Assembly: GCF_001625365.1 (NCBI RefSeq)
Contig: NZ_LJJF01000001.1
Location: 1,612,001-1,676,000, forward strand
DNA: 64,000 nucleotides
DNA from: Streptomyces sp. MJM8645
GTDB lineage: Bacteria > Actinomycetota > Actinomycetes > Streptomycetales > Streptomycetaceae
Reading direction: 5' to 3'
Position 1 is the stretch's first letter; the number at the start of each line of letters is the position of its first letter. Below the pieces are notes generated by a model. That model was given only the letters and a program-made list of their open reading frames with translations, had not been told where the DNA came from and did no database searches. A program made the position numbers and the translations under genes. Shown here piece after piece: positions 33,007 to 41,208 of the stretch.

Positions 33007-33795
33007 TCAGTTCTTCGGGCTGATCACCGCGAAGCGGCCGCCCTCCCGGTCCTGCAACCGGGCCACCCGCCCGTACGGGGAGTCGAAGGCGGCCCCCACC
33101 GCCGAACCGCCCAGCTCCACGGCCCGGGCCAGCGCCCGGTCGGCGTCCGGGACGGCGAAGGACACCTCCCAGTGCGGCGACAGCCCCGCCGCACCGCCCG
33201 CCTGCTCCCTCGCCAGCGCGGCGACGCTGTGGCCCTCCGCCCGCAGCACCACCCGGTCGTGCTCCCAGCGGACGTCGAACCGCTCCGGGTCACGGCCGTC
33301 CCAGCGGAACACCTGCCCGTAGAACAGCGCCGCCGCGAACGGGTCCGGCGTGCGCAGCTCGATCCAGACCGGCGCGCCCGGCAGGTCCAGCCGCCGGGCC
33401 CGGCCCAGCGGGCCCTCCCAGATGCCGAACACCGCCCCGGCCGGGTCCGCCGCGAAGGCCACCCGCCCGGCGTCGAAGGCCAGCGGGCCCACCGCCAGGG
33501 TCGCGCCGCGCTCGCGCACCGCGTCGGCGGCCTCGTCCGCGCTCTCCGTACCGAAGTAGCTGGTCCACGCCACCGGCATCGCCCAGTCGCTGCCCGCGAC
33601 CCCCAGCCCGGCCACCGCCTCCCCGCCGGTCACCGCGTGCAGGTACGGGCCGAAGCGGTCCGGCGCCGGCTCGAACTCCCAGCCGAGCAGCGGCCCGTAG
33701 AACGCCTTCGCCCCCTCCAGGTCCCGGGCCGTCAGGCTCACCCAGCACGGAACGGCCGCCACGCAGCGCACCTTGGCGGTCTCACCGCTGCCCAT
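33007..33795 (-). CDS. Two-domain VOC (glyoxalase/bleomycin-resistance) protein
   Basis: 262 residues made of two vicinal-oxygen-chelate modules, about 10-125 and 135-258, each with the LEGAKAFYGPLLGW or PFAAALFYGQVFRW helix-strand start. Similar Streptomyces proteins are annotated as hydroxylases or glyoxalases without proven activity. GAGGAGG 6 bases before the ATG. Confidence 0.85.
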   Translation of the reverse strand: MGSGETAKVRCVAAVPCWVSLTARDLEGAKAFYGPLLGWEFEPAPDRFGPYLHAVTGGEAVAGLGVAGSDWAMPVAWTSYFGTESADEAADAVRERGATLAVGPLAFDAGRVAFAADPAGAVFGIWEGPLGRARRLDLPGAPVWIELRTPDPFAAALFYGQVFRWDGRDPERFDVRWEHDRVVLRAEGHSVAALAREQAGGAAGLSPHWEVSFAVPDADRALARAVELGGSAVGAAFDSPYGRVARLQDREGGRFAVISPKN

Positions 33796-33874
33796 CGCGG
33801 ACCTCCTCGCCCCCCGGCCGCCGGGCCCCTCCCGACTCCCACGACCCACCGGCCGCCCGGGACGCCCACAGCCT

Positions 33875-34036
33875 AGGGCCTCCCTTTCGGATCACGTCGG
33901 ATCAGCGCGCGGCGTCGGAGTGCGTGCATCGCAAGGCGGAGGAGGGAGTCCATGCGGAGCATCGGCGACCGACGACAACGCGGCGAGGTGCGTGCTCCGG
34001 CGTCGCGCGCCCGGCGTGATCCGAAAGGGAGGCCCT
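33875..34036. mobile_element. MITE-like element, copy A
   Basis: 162 bp with perfect 22-bp terminal inverted repeats that start AGGGCCTCCCTTTCGG. An inner imperfect inverted repeat extends the arms. The 76-bp core (33920-33995) is identical to 43249-43324 in copy B although the ends differ. No transposase inside. It lies between the VOC gene and the Uma2 gene. Confidence 0.75.
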
Positions 34037-34077
34037 GATCCGACGGGCGTAGCGCGTTCCGGGAGGCATGGCCGGGA

Positions 34078-34686
34078 TCAGCGCACCCAGTTCTTGAGCG
34101 GCTCGGTGTCCAGCGAGATCCCCACCGGCTCGGGGAGGTGGACGGTCTTGCCGAACGGGAGGATCTGCGCGGTCTCGTAACGGACGCCGTCGGGCTGGCT
34201 GTAGACGGTGACCTCGGCGGAGTCGCGGTCGATCAACAGGTAGACGGGGATGCCGGTCTCGGCGTAGGCGCGCGGCTTCTCGACGCGGACGCGATGGTCG
34301 GCCACGGATTCGTAAGAGGTGACTTCGGCAACCATCAGTGCCTCGTCCGCGCTCACCCACTCCCCCTGCCCGGCAAGGGCCTCGGAGGGGGCCAGCATGC
34401 CGTCCGGGTGCGCGCGGCCACCTCGGGCGCCCTGGACCCTCAGGCCATGGCTGTGCAGCCAGAGCTCAGGCCGCGCCTGGAGGCAGCTGCGGACCAGCCA
34501 TTCGAGGACCCGGCCGTGGCTGCCGTCCCGCGGGGGTTTGACTCCCAGCCTCCCGTTGAGGAACTCCAACCGGACTCCTTCGATCGTGCGGGCTGCGAGC
34601 CGGGCGAGTTCCTCGAATTCTTCGGTCAGCAGCTGCGGTCGGTCGGGGCCGTCGATCTCGACGCTCATTCCTGGGTCGGGGCTCAT
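34078..34686 (-). CDS. Uma2-family (DUF820) restriction-endonuclease-like protein
   Basis: 202 residues, PD-(D/E)XK fold: Asp in RAHPDGMLAPSE, Glu in LMVAEVTS and Lys in VEKPRAYAETGIPVYLLIDR. Abundant in Streptomyces; cellular role unknown. ATG 34686 is used; ATG 34668 (MSVEID), directly after AGGA, is the alternative. Confidence 0.82.
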   Translation of the reverse strand: MSPDPGMSVEIDGPDRPQLLTEEFEELARLAARTIEGVRLEFLNGRLGVKPPRDGSHGRVLEWLVRSCLQARPELWLHSHGLRVQGARGGRAHPDGMLAPSEALAGQGEWVSADEALMVAEVTSYESVADHRVRVEKPRAYAETGIPVYLLIDRDSAEVTVYSQPDGVRYETAQILPFGKTVHLPEPVGISLDTEPLKNWVR

Positions 34687-34805
34687 GCCTGTGACCGTAG
34701 AGCCACGATCAGACAGCGCCGGTCCGGACCGGGGGCTCGTTGCGGGTGGCTCGGAAGAGTGGCACGGGAAATGTGACCCGGGTCACAGCGAAAGGCGAAA
34801 TTTCC

Positions 34806-34859
34806 GGGGAGGGAATCCCCGTTTGGTCTTTCGTAGGCAGAAGCGGGGAGAACTTCCCC
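34806..34859. promoter_or_regulatory. Two GGGGA-N5-TCCCC operators before the TetR gene
   Basis: GGGGAGGGAATCCCC (34806-34820) and GGGGAGAACTTCCCC (34845-34859), centres 39 bases apart, just upstream of the GTG at 34883. Near-identical sites precede the cytochrome b gene at 37454-37506. Confidence 0.7.
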
Positions 34860-34882
34860 GGTATCCTGAAGGAGCAGTCGCC

Positions 34883-35560
34883 GTGACCACCGCCGCCACC
34901 GAGCCGGTCCGACCCGTGGAGACCGTCCGTGCGCCCAAGCTGCGCGCTGACGCGACCCGCAACCGGGAGCGGATCGTCCTGGCGGCTCGCGACGCCTTCG
35001 TCGAGCACGGCGCGGACGTGCCGCTGGACGAGATCGCGAAGCGGGCCGGGGTCGGCAACGCCACGCTGTACCGGAACTTCCCGGACCGCTCGGCGCTGGT
35101 CCGCGAGGTGGCGCTGCTCGTCAAGAGCCGTATCCTGGCCCTTGCCGAGACGGCGACGGTCGAGGCGGACGCCCCTGACGGCGTCCCGTTCGACGCCCTG
35201 CAGCGGTTCGCGCACGCGACCGTCGCGGAGAAGCTCGGCGCGCTCTGCCCGATGTTCACCAGCCACGTCGACCCGTTCGACCCGGACCTCACCGAGGCCC
35301 GCGAGCGCCTGACGGCCGCCGTGAGCGGTCTGATGGAGCGCGCCCGGGCGGCGGGTGAACTGCGGGCGGACGTCGACCACGGAGACCTGTTCATCGCGAT
35401 CAGCCAGCTGACCCGGCCGCTGCCGGGGACGTCCTGCCAGCTGCTCGACGACTTCGTCCACCGGCACCTGCAGCTGTTCCTGGACGGGCTGCGCACGCCG
35501 GCCCGTTCGGTGCTGCCCGGCCGGGCCGCGACCTTCGAGGACTTCCAACCCCACCACTGA
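34883..35560 (+). CDS. TetR-family regulator of an MFS pump
   Basis: 225 residues. Helix-turn-helix at about 25-70 (RERIVLAARDAFVEHGADVP, then GVGNATLYRNFPDRSALVRE). The C-terminal ligand domain resembles the SbtR-like group. GTG start with GAAGGAG at 8 bases. Followed by a DHA2 pump on the same strand, a standard repressor/efflux pair; its own promoter has two palindromes that it probably binds. Confidence 0.9.
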   Translation: MTTAATEPVRPVETVRAPKLRADATRNRERIVLAARDAFVEHGADVPLDEIAKRAGVGNATLYRNFPDRSALVREVALLVKSRILALAETATVEADAPDGVPFDALQRFAHATVAEKLGALCPMFTSHVDPFDPDLTEARERLTAAVSGLMERARAAGELRADVDHGDLFIAISQLTRPLPGTSCQLLDDFVHRHLQLFLDGLRTPARSVLPGRAATFEDFQPHH

Positions 35561-35659
35561 CCCACCAGCGGTACCCCGACCGACCGACCCGCCCTCCGGA
35601 CCGCGCCGACCACCGGCCCGCCAGGAGCTGATCCCCGCACGCCCCGCACCGACGCACGC

Positions 35660-35692
35660 CCCCGTACGGCGACCAGCCGTCCCCGTACGGCG
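35660..35692 (+). repeat. Direct repeat CCCCGTACGGCG before the MFS gene
   Basis: Two copies (35660-35671 and 35681-35692), 21 bases or two helical turns apart, in the 176-base gap between tetR and the transporter. May be a second control site. Confidence 0.4.
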
Positions 35693-35736
35693 GTCGAACC
35701 CTGTCGCACGCCACGCACCCTGAAGTGAGTACCCCC

Positions 35737-37266
35737 ATGCCTGAAACCGACGCCCGAGCGGCGACGCTGCCCGATCCCCGGCGCTGGAAGGCGCTGATAT
35801 TCATCGGCCTCGCCCAGCTGATGGTCGTCCTGGACGCCACCATCGTGAACATCGCCCTGCCGTCCGCCCAGCGGGACCTGGGCATCTCCGACGGCAACCG
35901 CCAGTGGGTGATCACCGCCTACGCGCTGGCCTTCGGCGGCCTGCTGCTGTTCGGCGGCCGGATCGCGGACCTCTGGGGCCGCAAGCGGACCTTCGTGGTC
36001 GGCCTGGCCGGCTTCGCACTCGCCTCCGCACTCGGCGGCGCCGCGGCCAACACCGCGATGCTGCTCGGCGCCCGCGCCCTCCAGGGCGTGTTCGGCGCGC
36101 TGCTCGCCCCGGCCGCGCTGTCGCTGCTGGCGGTGACCTTCACCGAGGCCAAGGAGCGCGCCAAGGCCTTCGGCATCTACGGCGCGATCGCCGGTGGCGG
36201 TGGCGCGATCGGCCTGATCCTCGGCGGCCTGCTGACCGAGTACATGAACTGGCGCTGGACCTTCTTCGTCAACGTCCCGTTCGCCATCGTCGCCGCCGCG
36301 GGCGCCGTCCTGGTGATCCGCGAGCCCGCCGAGGGCCGCAACCGCAACCGGCTGGACGTCCCCGGCGTGCTGCTGGTGACCACCGGCCTGGTCTCGCTGG
36401 TGTACGGCTTCACCCGCGCCGAGTCCAGCGGCTGGACGGCCGCCAGCACGCTGGGGCTGTTCGTCGCGGCCGTCGTGCTGCTGACCGCGTTCGTCCTGGT
36501 GGAGCGCCGGGTCAAGGCCCCGCTGCTGCCGCTGCGCGTGGTGCTGGACCGCAACCGCGGCGGGGTGTACCTGTCGCTCGGCCTGGCCGTGATCGGCATG
36601 TTCGGCCTGTTCCTGTTCCTGACCTACTACCTGCAGCTCGTGCGCGGCTACAGCCCGGTGCTGACCGGCGTCGCGTTCCTGCCGATGGTGGCGGGCATGA
36701 TCACCGGCTCGACCCAGATCGGCGCCCGGCTGATGACCCGCGTCCCGGCGCGGTTCCTGATGGCCCCCGGCTTCCTGGTCGCCTCGATCGGCATGCTGCT
36801 GCTGAGCAACATCGGTCTGGACACCTCCTACCCGATGCTGATCCTGCCCGGCCTGGTCCTGATGGGCCTCGGCATGGGCACCGCGTTCATGCCGGCGATG
36901 AGCCTGGCCACGCACGGCGTCCAGCCGCGCGACGCGGGCGTCGCCTCGGCGATGGTCAACACCTCGCAGCAGGTCGGCGGCGCCATCGGCACCGCGCTGC
37001 TGAACACCATCGCGGCCAGCGCCACCACCAGTTGGCTGGCCTCGCACGCGACCGCCGCGGCGGCCACGTCGCCGGCGGCCGCCCAGGCCCTGCAGTTCCA
37101 GGGCATGGTGCACGGCTTCACGACCGCGATCTGGGTGTCCTTCGGGATCCTGGTGGCGGCCTCCGCGATCGCCTTCACCCTCGTGAACGCCGGTCGCCCG
37201 GACGCGGCGTCGGCTTCGGGCGCCGGTGCGGCGAAGAACGACGAGGTGCCGGTGATGGTGCACTGA
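35737..37266 (+). CDS. MFS transporter, DHA2 (EmrB/QacA) family
   Basis: 509 residues with 14 membrane segments. Motif D1 LDATIVNIALP (about 32-42), motif A GRIADLWGRKR (about 74-84) and motif C region GAIAGGGGAIGLILGG. Drug/proton antiporter of the inner membrane, presumably controlled by the preceding TetR. ATG 35737 chosen; a GTG 12 bases upstream in the same frame is possible. No strong ribosome site is seen for either. Confidence 0.92.
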   Translation: MPETDARAATLPDPRRWKALIFIGLAQLMVVLDATIVNIALPSAQRDLGISDGNRQWVITAYALAFGGLLLFGGRIADLWGRKRTFVVGLAGFALASALGGAAANTAMLLGARALQGVFGALLAPAALSLLAVTFTEAKERAKAFGIYGAIAGGGGAIGLILGGLLTEYMNWRWTFFVNVPFAIVAAAGAVLVIREPAEGRNRNRLDVPGVLLVTTGLVSLVYGFTRAESSGWTAASTLGLFVAAVVLLTAFVLVERRVKAPLLPLRVVLDRNRGGVYLSLGLAVIGMFGLFLFLTYYLQLVRGYSPVLTGVAFLPMVAGMITGSTQIGARLMTRVPARFLMAPGFLVASIGMLLLSNIGLDTSYPMLILPGLVLMGLGMGTAFMPAMSLATHGVQPRDAGVASAMVNTSQQVGGAIGTALLNTIAASATTSWLASHATAAAATSPAAAQALQFQGMVHGFTTAIWVSFGILVAASAIAFTLVNAGRPDAASASGAGAAKNDEVPVMVH

Positions 37267-37453
37267 CGCCTGCGGGTTACTCGGGTGCGTACGCGGCCCG
37301 TCCGGTGTCCCCTTCCTGGGGCGCCGGGCGGGCCGCTCGCCGTTTCCGGGGCCGGCGGTTCCGGGGCCGACCGTCGGCGGCGCCGTCGCTTCGGGGTCTG
37401 CGGTTCCGGGTCTGCGGTTCCGGGTCTGGATCACAGCCGCCCCGGGTAGAAGT

Positions 37454-37506
37454 GGGGATCACTCCCCGATTATGGTGACCTCAGCGAGAAGCGGGGAATG
37501 ATCCCC
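37454..37506. promoter_or_regulatory. Two GGGGA-N4-TCCCC operators before the cytochrome b gene
   Basis: GGGGATCACTCCCC (37454-37467) and GGGGAATGATCCCC (37493-37506). Flanks GAAGTG and CACTTC also mirror each other, so together they make a larger inverted repeat (37449-37512). Same core as the sites at 34806-34859. Confidence 0.7.
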
Positions 37507-37533
37507 ACTTCCTTCCGACTGAGGTGCGTGCAC

Positions 37534-39144
37534 ATGACCCGGAATCAGAACCCAGGACGGGGGCGGCGGGCCGTCGACTGGGCGGATGGCCGGCTGGGGA
37601 TCCACACCCTGGCCAGGGCCAACCTGCGCAAGATCTTCCCGGACCACTGGTCCTTCATGCTGGGCGAGATCTGCCTGTACACCTTCCTGATCATCATCCT
37701 GACCGGCGTCTGGCTGACCCTGTTCTTCAAGCCCTCCATGGGCGAGGTGATCTACGGCGGCTCGTACGTCCCGCTCAAGGGCGTGCCCATGTCGCAGGCC
37801 TACGCCTCCACGGTGGACATCAGCTTCGAGGTCCGCGGCGGGCTGCTGATCCGGCAGATCCACCACTGGGCCGCCGTCGTCTTCGTCGCGGCCATGTTCG
37901 TGCACATGATGCGGGTCTTCTTCACCGGTGCGTTCCGCAAGCCGCGCGAGGTCAACTGGGTCTTCGGCTTCCTGCTGCTCTTCCTCGGCATGCTGGACGG
38001 CTTCTTCGGCTACTCGCTCCCGGACGACCTGCTCTCCGGCACCGGCATCCGGTTCATCGAGGGCGTGGTACTGGCCATCCCGCTGGTCGGCACCTACGTC
38101 CAGATGTTCCTGTTCGGTGGCGAGTTCCCCGGGCACGACATCATCCCGCGGTTCTTCACCGTCCACGTGCTGCTCGTGCCCGGCATCATGCTCGGCCTGC
38201 TGGTGGCGCACCTGATCCTGGTCTTCCACCACAAGCACACCCAGTGGGCGGGCCCGGGCAAGACCGAGAAGAACGTCGTCGGCATGCCGCTGATGCCGGT
38301 CTACCTGGCCAAGGCCGGCGGGTTCTTCTTCCTGGTCTTCGGCATCGTCGCGCTGATGTCCGCCGTCGCCACCATCAACCCGATCTGGGCGTACGGCCCG
38401 TACCGCCCCGACCAGGTCTCCACCGACGCCCAGCCCGACTGGTACATGGGCTTCGCCGAGGGCCTGATCCGGGTGATGCCCGGCTGGGAGGTCGGGCTCT
38501 GGGGGCACACCCTCAACCTCGGCGTGCTGATCCCGTTCACGCTGTTCCCGGTGATCCTCGGCGCGATCGCGGTCCACCCGTTCATCGAGAGCTGGGTGAC
38601 CGACGACAAGCGCGAACACCACCTGCTGGACCGGCCGCGCAACGCGCCCGTCCGCACCGCGCTCGGTGCCGCCTGGATCAGCCTCTACCTGGTGATGCTG
38701 GCCGGCGGCGGCAACGACCTCATCGCCACCCATCTGCACCTGTCGCTCAACGCCATCACCTACGCGGTGCGGATCGGCTTCTTCGCCGTCCCGGTGGCCA
38801 TCTTCGTCATCACCAAGCGCTGGTGCCTCGGCCTCCAGCGCCGCGACCGCGACAAGGTGCTGCACGGACGCGAGACCGGCGTCGTCAGGCGCCTGCCGCA
38901 CGGCGAGTTCACCGAGGTGCACGCCGGGCTCGCGCCCGCCGAACTGCACCGGCTCACCGCACACGAGCAGCCCCGCCCCCTCGAACTGCCGGCCCCCGTC
39001 GACGAGAATGGAGTCGCCCGGAGCGCGGGCGTGCTCAGCCACACCCGCGCCCGGCTGTCCCGCGGATTCCACGGCGAACACGCCCGGATCGCCGAGCCCG
39101 CCGCCGAGGAGTGCCGCGAGATCACCGAGGGCCACGGGCACTGA
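37534..39144 (+). CDS. Stand-alone cytochrome b of the bc1 type (QcrB paralogue)
   Basis: 536 residues, eight to nine membrane segments. Heme ligands His110/His124 and His211/His226 keep the bc1 spacing. The quinol-site motif appears as PDWYMG in place of PEWY, as in actinobacterial QcrB. The C-terminal 110 residues are charged. No qcrA, qcrC or cox genes accompany it, so it is a second copy outside the qcrCAB cluster. ATG is preceded by GAGGTG. Two palindromes shared with the TetR promoter lie upstream. Confidence 0.9.
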   Translation: MTRNQNPGRGRRAVDWADGRLGIHTLARANLRKIFPDHWSFMLGEICLYTFLIIILTGVWLTLFFKPSMGEVIYGGSYVPLKGVPMSQAYASTVDISFEVRGGLLIRQIHHWAAVVFVAAMFVHMMRVFFTGAFRKPREVNWVFGFLLLFLGMLDGFFGYSLPDDLLSGTGIRFIEGVVLAIPLVGTYVQMFLFGGEFPGHDIIPRFFTVHVLLVPGIMLGLLVAHLILVFHHKHTQWAGPGKTEKNVVGMPLMPVYLAKAGGFFFLVFGIVALMSAVATINPIWAYGPYRPDQVSTDAQPDWYMGFAEGLIRVMPGWEVGLWGHTLNLGVLIPFTLFPVILGAIAVHPFIESWVTDDKREHHLLDRPRNAPVRTALGAAWISLYLVMLAGGGNDLIATHLHLSLNAITYAVRIGFFAVPVAIFVITKRWCLGLQRRDRDKVLHGRETGVVRRLPHGEFTEVHAGLAPAELHRLTAHEQPRPLELPAPVDENGVARSAGVLSHTRARLSRGFHGEHARIAEPAAEECREITEGHGH

Positions 39145-39180
39145 CCCGCGGCCCCGGCCCCCACGCCAGAGGGAGGACAG

Positions 39181-39621
39181 ATGCACGACCGATCCGACCA
39201 GCTCGCCGACAGCAGATACCTCCTGCTCACCACCTTCGGCGAGGACGGCACCCGCCAGGACTCGCAGATCTGGGTGGTGCCCGACGGCACCGCGCTCGGC
39301 GTCTGGACCCCGGCCCACTCCGGGGAGGCCGAACGGATCCGGCGCCACCCCCGGGTGCTGGTCGGCCCGTGCGACGCCCACGGGCGCCCGACCGGACGGC
39401 CGGTGCCGGCCCGCGCACGGCTCTGCGACCCGGACGACACCGCCCGCTACCGCACCTCGCTGATCAACAAGTACGGCCTGACGGCGCTGATCGTGCTGGC
39501 CCGCAGCCGGTTCCGGGTCGGGCTGGCCGGGACGGTCGGCATCCGGATCACGCTCAACGAGCTGGAGCAGCGGCTGGTCGGGCCCGAGTGGCAGCTGCCG
39601 ACGACGTACTGCGTCAACTGA
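39181..39621 (+). CDS. PPOX-class F420-dependent oxidoreductase-like protein
   Basis: 146 residues, split beta-barrel flavin/F420-binding fold. RYLLLTTFGEDGTRQDSQIWVVPDG (first 20: about 12-31) is the family start, and RHPRVLVGPCDAHGRPTG the dinucleotide-binding part. Probably reduces a small molecule with F420H2; specificity unknown. 36 bases after the cytochrome b gene, with GGGAGGAC as ribosome site, so likely co-transcribed. Confidence 0.82.
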   Translation: MHDRSDQLADSRYLLLTTFGEDGTRQDSQIWVVPDGTALGVWTPAHSGEAERIRRHPRVLVGPCDAHGRPTGRPVPARARLCDPDDTARYRTSLINKYGLTALIVLARSRFRVGLAGTVGIRITLNELEQRLVGPEWQLPTTYCVN

Positions 39622-39653
39622 CTCCGTCGGGCGACCTGGTGGCGCCGAGGGGC

Positions 39654-39683
39654 GGGGGCCGGGCACGGACGTGCCCGGCCCCC
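39654..39683. terminator. Bidirectional terminator
   Basis: GGGGGCCGGGCACG / CGTGCCCGGCCCCC, 14-bp perfect stem with a 2-base centre, between the convergent oxidoreductase and small zinc-ribbon genes. Confidence 0.8.
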
Positions 39684-39728
39684 GGCGCCGTTCGCGTGGT
39701 GAAGCGTTCGCGCTGCCGGGGACCGCTC

Positions 39729-39932
39729 TCAGGGCCCGTCGTCCGGCGCCTTCGCCAGGTCCCCGGGTTCGCACGCCTCCCGGCCCGTCGCCACGTGCAC
39801 GACCCTGACCGACCGGTCGGGGCCGCCGGGCACGACCCGCTGTTCGTGCCCGCAGCGCGGGCAGATCAGCGGGATGCGCGAACGGTGCTCCCGGCCGCCG
39901 GCGTGGCCGCCGTCCGGGTGCGGGGCGCTCAC
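39729..39932 (-). CDS. Small protein with a CxxC pair
   Basis: 67 residues. GTG start overlaps the stop of the DUF1876 gene (GTGA), a sign of coupled translation. ICPRCGHEQR (about 30-39) looks like half of a zinc ribbon; a further Cys lies at about 56. No family recognised. Coding support comes from the overlap and from codon positions rich in G/C. Confidence 0.5.
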   Translation of the reverse strand: MSAPHPDGGHAGGREHRSRIPLICPRCGHEQRVVPGGPDRSVRVVHVATGREACEPGDLAKAPDDGP

Positions 39933-40198
39933 GTCAGCGGGTGGGTCGGGACCGGGCTGACCTCCTGGATCTCGCCGTGGGCCTTGGTGAGCAGCTGCGA
40001 GGCCAGGTCGTTGAGGGCTCTGGCCCCCGCGATCTCCTCGCCGACCCGCAGCTGTTCCGGGTCCGAGGGGTGGCGGCTGCTGTAGCCGTGGGCCCGTAGT
40101 TCCCTGCCGTCGCGCAGCCGCAGCATGGCCGCGGCGGTCGTGCGCGGGCCGTCCTCGCGGAACTCCATCTCGATGTGCCAACCGACCAGAGTCTGCAT
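39929..40198 (-). CDS. DUF1876 domain protein
   Basis: 89 residues: WHIEMEFREDGPRTTAAAML start, RELRAHGYSSRHPSD, and VGEEIAGARALNDLASQLL as a C-terminal helix, the usual DUF1876 (dsRBD-like) layout. Function unknown; in Streptomyces these small proteins are often stress-induced. GGAGGTGATC, an almost ideal ribosome site, precedes the ATG. Confidence 0.85.
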   Translation of the reverse strand: MQTLVGWHIEMEFREDGPRTTAAAMLRLRDGRELRAHGYSSRHPSDPEQLRVGEEIAGARALNDLASQLLTKAHGEIQEVSPVPTHPLT

Positions 40199-40289
40199 GG
40201 CGGATCACCTCCATCGATTACTCCTCCGGTTACTCCTCCAGAGTGCGCCGCACCCACCGTGAACACCAGGGCAGGCGGACCGGAGGCAA

Positions 40290-40350
40290 GTTGAACGCGT
40301 TCAACTCTGCGGCGTAGAGTCGTCCACGACCAAGGTTTGAACACGTTCAA
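40290..40350 (+). promoter_or_regulatory. Promoter with two TTGAAC-type operators before the YndJ gene
   Basis: GTTGAACGCGTTCAAC (40290-40305) is a perfect 16-bp palindrome that contains the -35 box TTGAAC; TAGAGT (40315-40320) lies 18 bases on as -10. A second palindrome TTGAACACGTTCAA (40337-40350) sits just after the expected transcription start. This is a classic layout for a TetR-type repressor, whose gene is not next to it. Confidence 0.7.
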
Positions 40351-40365
40351 GGAGGTGCTTCCGGC

Positions 40366-41208
40366 ATGGGCAAGGGCACGACGGAGCTGGTGAACCTGCT
40401 GGTCCTGCTCGGTATGGGCGCCGTCGTCCCGCTCGGCCTCGCCCTGATCGGCGAACCCGGCCTCGCCCGCGTCCGCCGGCTCTGGCCGCTCGCCGCCGTC
40501 CCCGGCGCGCTCTCGCTCTGGCTCCCGCGCGGCGGCCTCGCCACCGGCAGCGCCGCCCTCTACGCGCTCGGCACCCTGGCCGTCGCCCTCCACGCACCGC
40601 TGCGGCTGCGCCGGACCCGCTCGCTCGCGCCCGCCGAAATCGCCGTCCTCACCGCGCTCGCCGCCCCGGCGGTGGCCGGCACCGCCCTGGTCGCCGAGCG
40701 CTCCGGCTACCCGCTGTTCGGCTTCGAACCGCACGTCCTGGCGCTGACCGTCCCGCACTTCCACTACGCCGGCTTCACCGCCGCCCTCGTCGCCGGGCTG
40801 GTCTGCCGCAGCACCCGGCCGGGTTCCGGCGCCGCCCGCTGCGCCGCGCTCAGCGTGCCGGCCGGGACGCTGCTGGTGCTAGCCGGGTACTTCCTCGGCA
40901 CCTGGGTCCAGTTCGCCGGGGCCTGCGTGCTCACCACCGGGATGTGGCTGGTCGGCCTGGTCACCTGGCGCGACCTGCGGCCGCGCGCCGCCGACCCGGT
41001 CACCGCCCGGCTGCTCACCGCCTCCTCGGCCGTCCTCGCCCTCACCATGCTGCTCGCCCTGTGGTGGGCCCTCGGCCAGGCGTCCGGACTCCCCCACCCC
41101 ACCCTGGCCTGGATGGCCGCCACCCACGGCGTCGGCAACGCGCTCGGCTTCGCGCTCTGCTCGCTGCTCGCCTGGCGCCGGATCACCACCACGGAGGACC
41201 ACCGATGA
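40366..41208 (+). CDS. YndJ-like membrane protein
   Basis: 280 residues with eight or nine membrane segments. The family-type motif LTVPHFHYAGFTAALVAG lies at about 126-143 and ATHGVGNALGF near the end. Role unknown; in other bacteria YndJ genes also neighbour a DUF1990 gene, as here. AAGGAGG 9 bases before the ATG. ATGA overlap with the next gene. Confidence 0.8.
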   Translation: MGKGTTELVNLLVLLGMGAVVPLGLALIGEPGLARVRRLWPLAAVPGALSLWLPRGGLATGSAALYALGTLAVALHAPLRLRRTRSLAPAEIAVLTALAAPAVAGTALVAERSGYPLFGFEPHVLALTVPHFHYAGFTAALVAGLVCRSTRPGSGAARCAALSVPAGTLLVLAGYFLGTWVQFAGACVLTTGMWLVGLVTWRDLRPRAADPVTARLLTASSAVLALTMLLALWWALGQASGLPHPTLAWMAATHGVGNALGFALCSLLAWRRITTTEDHR

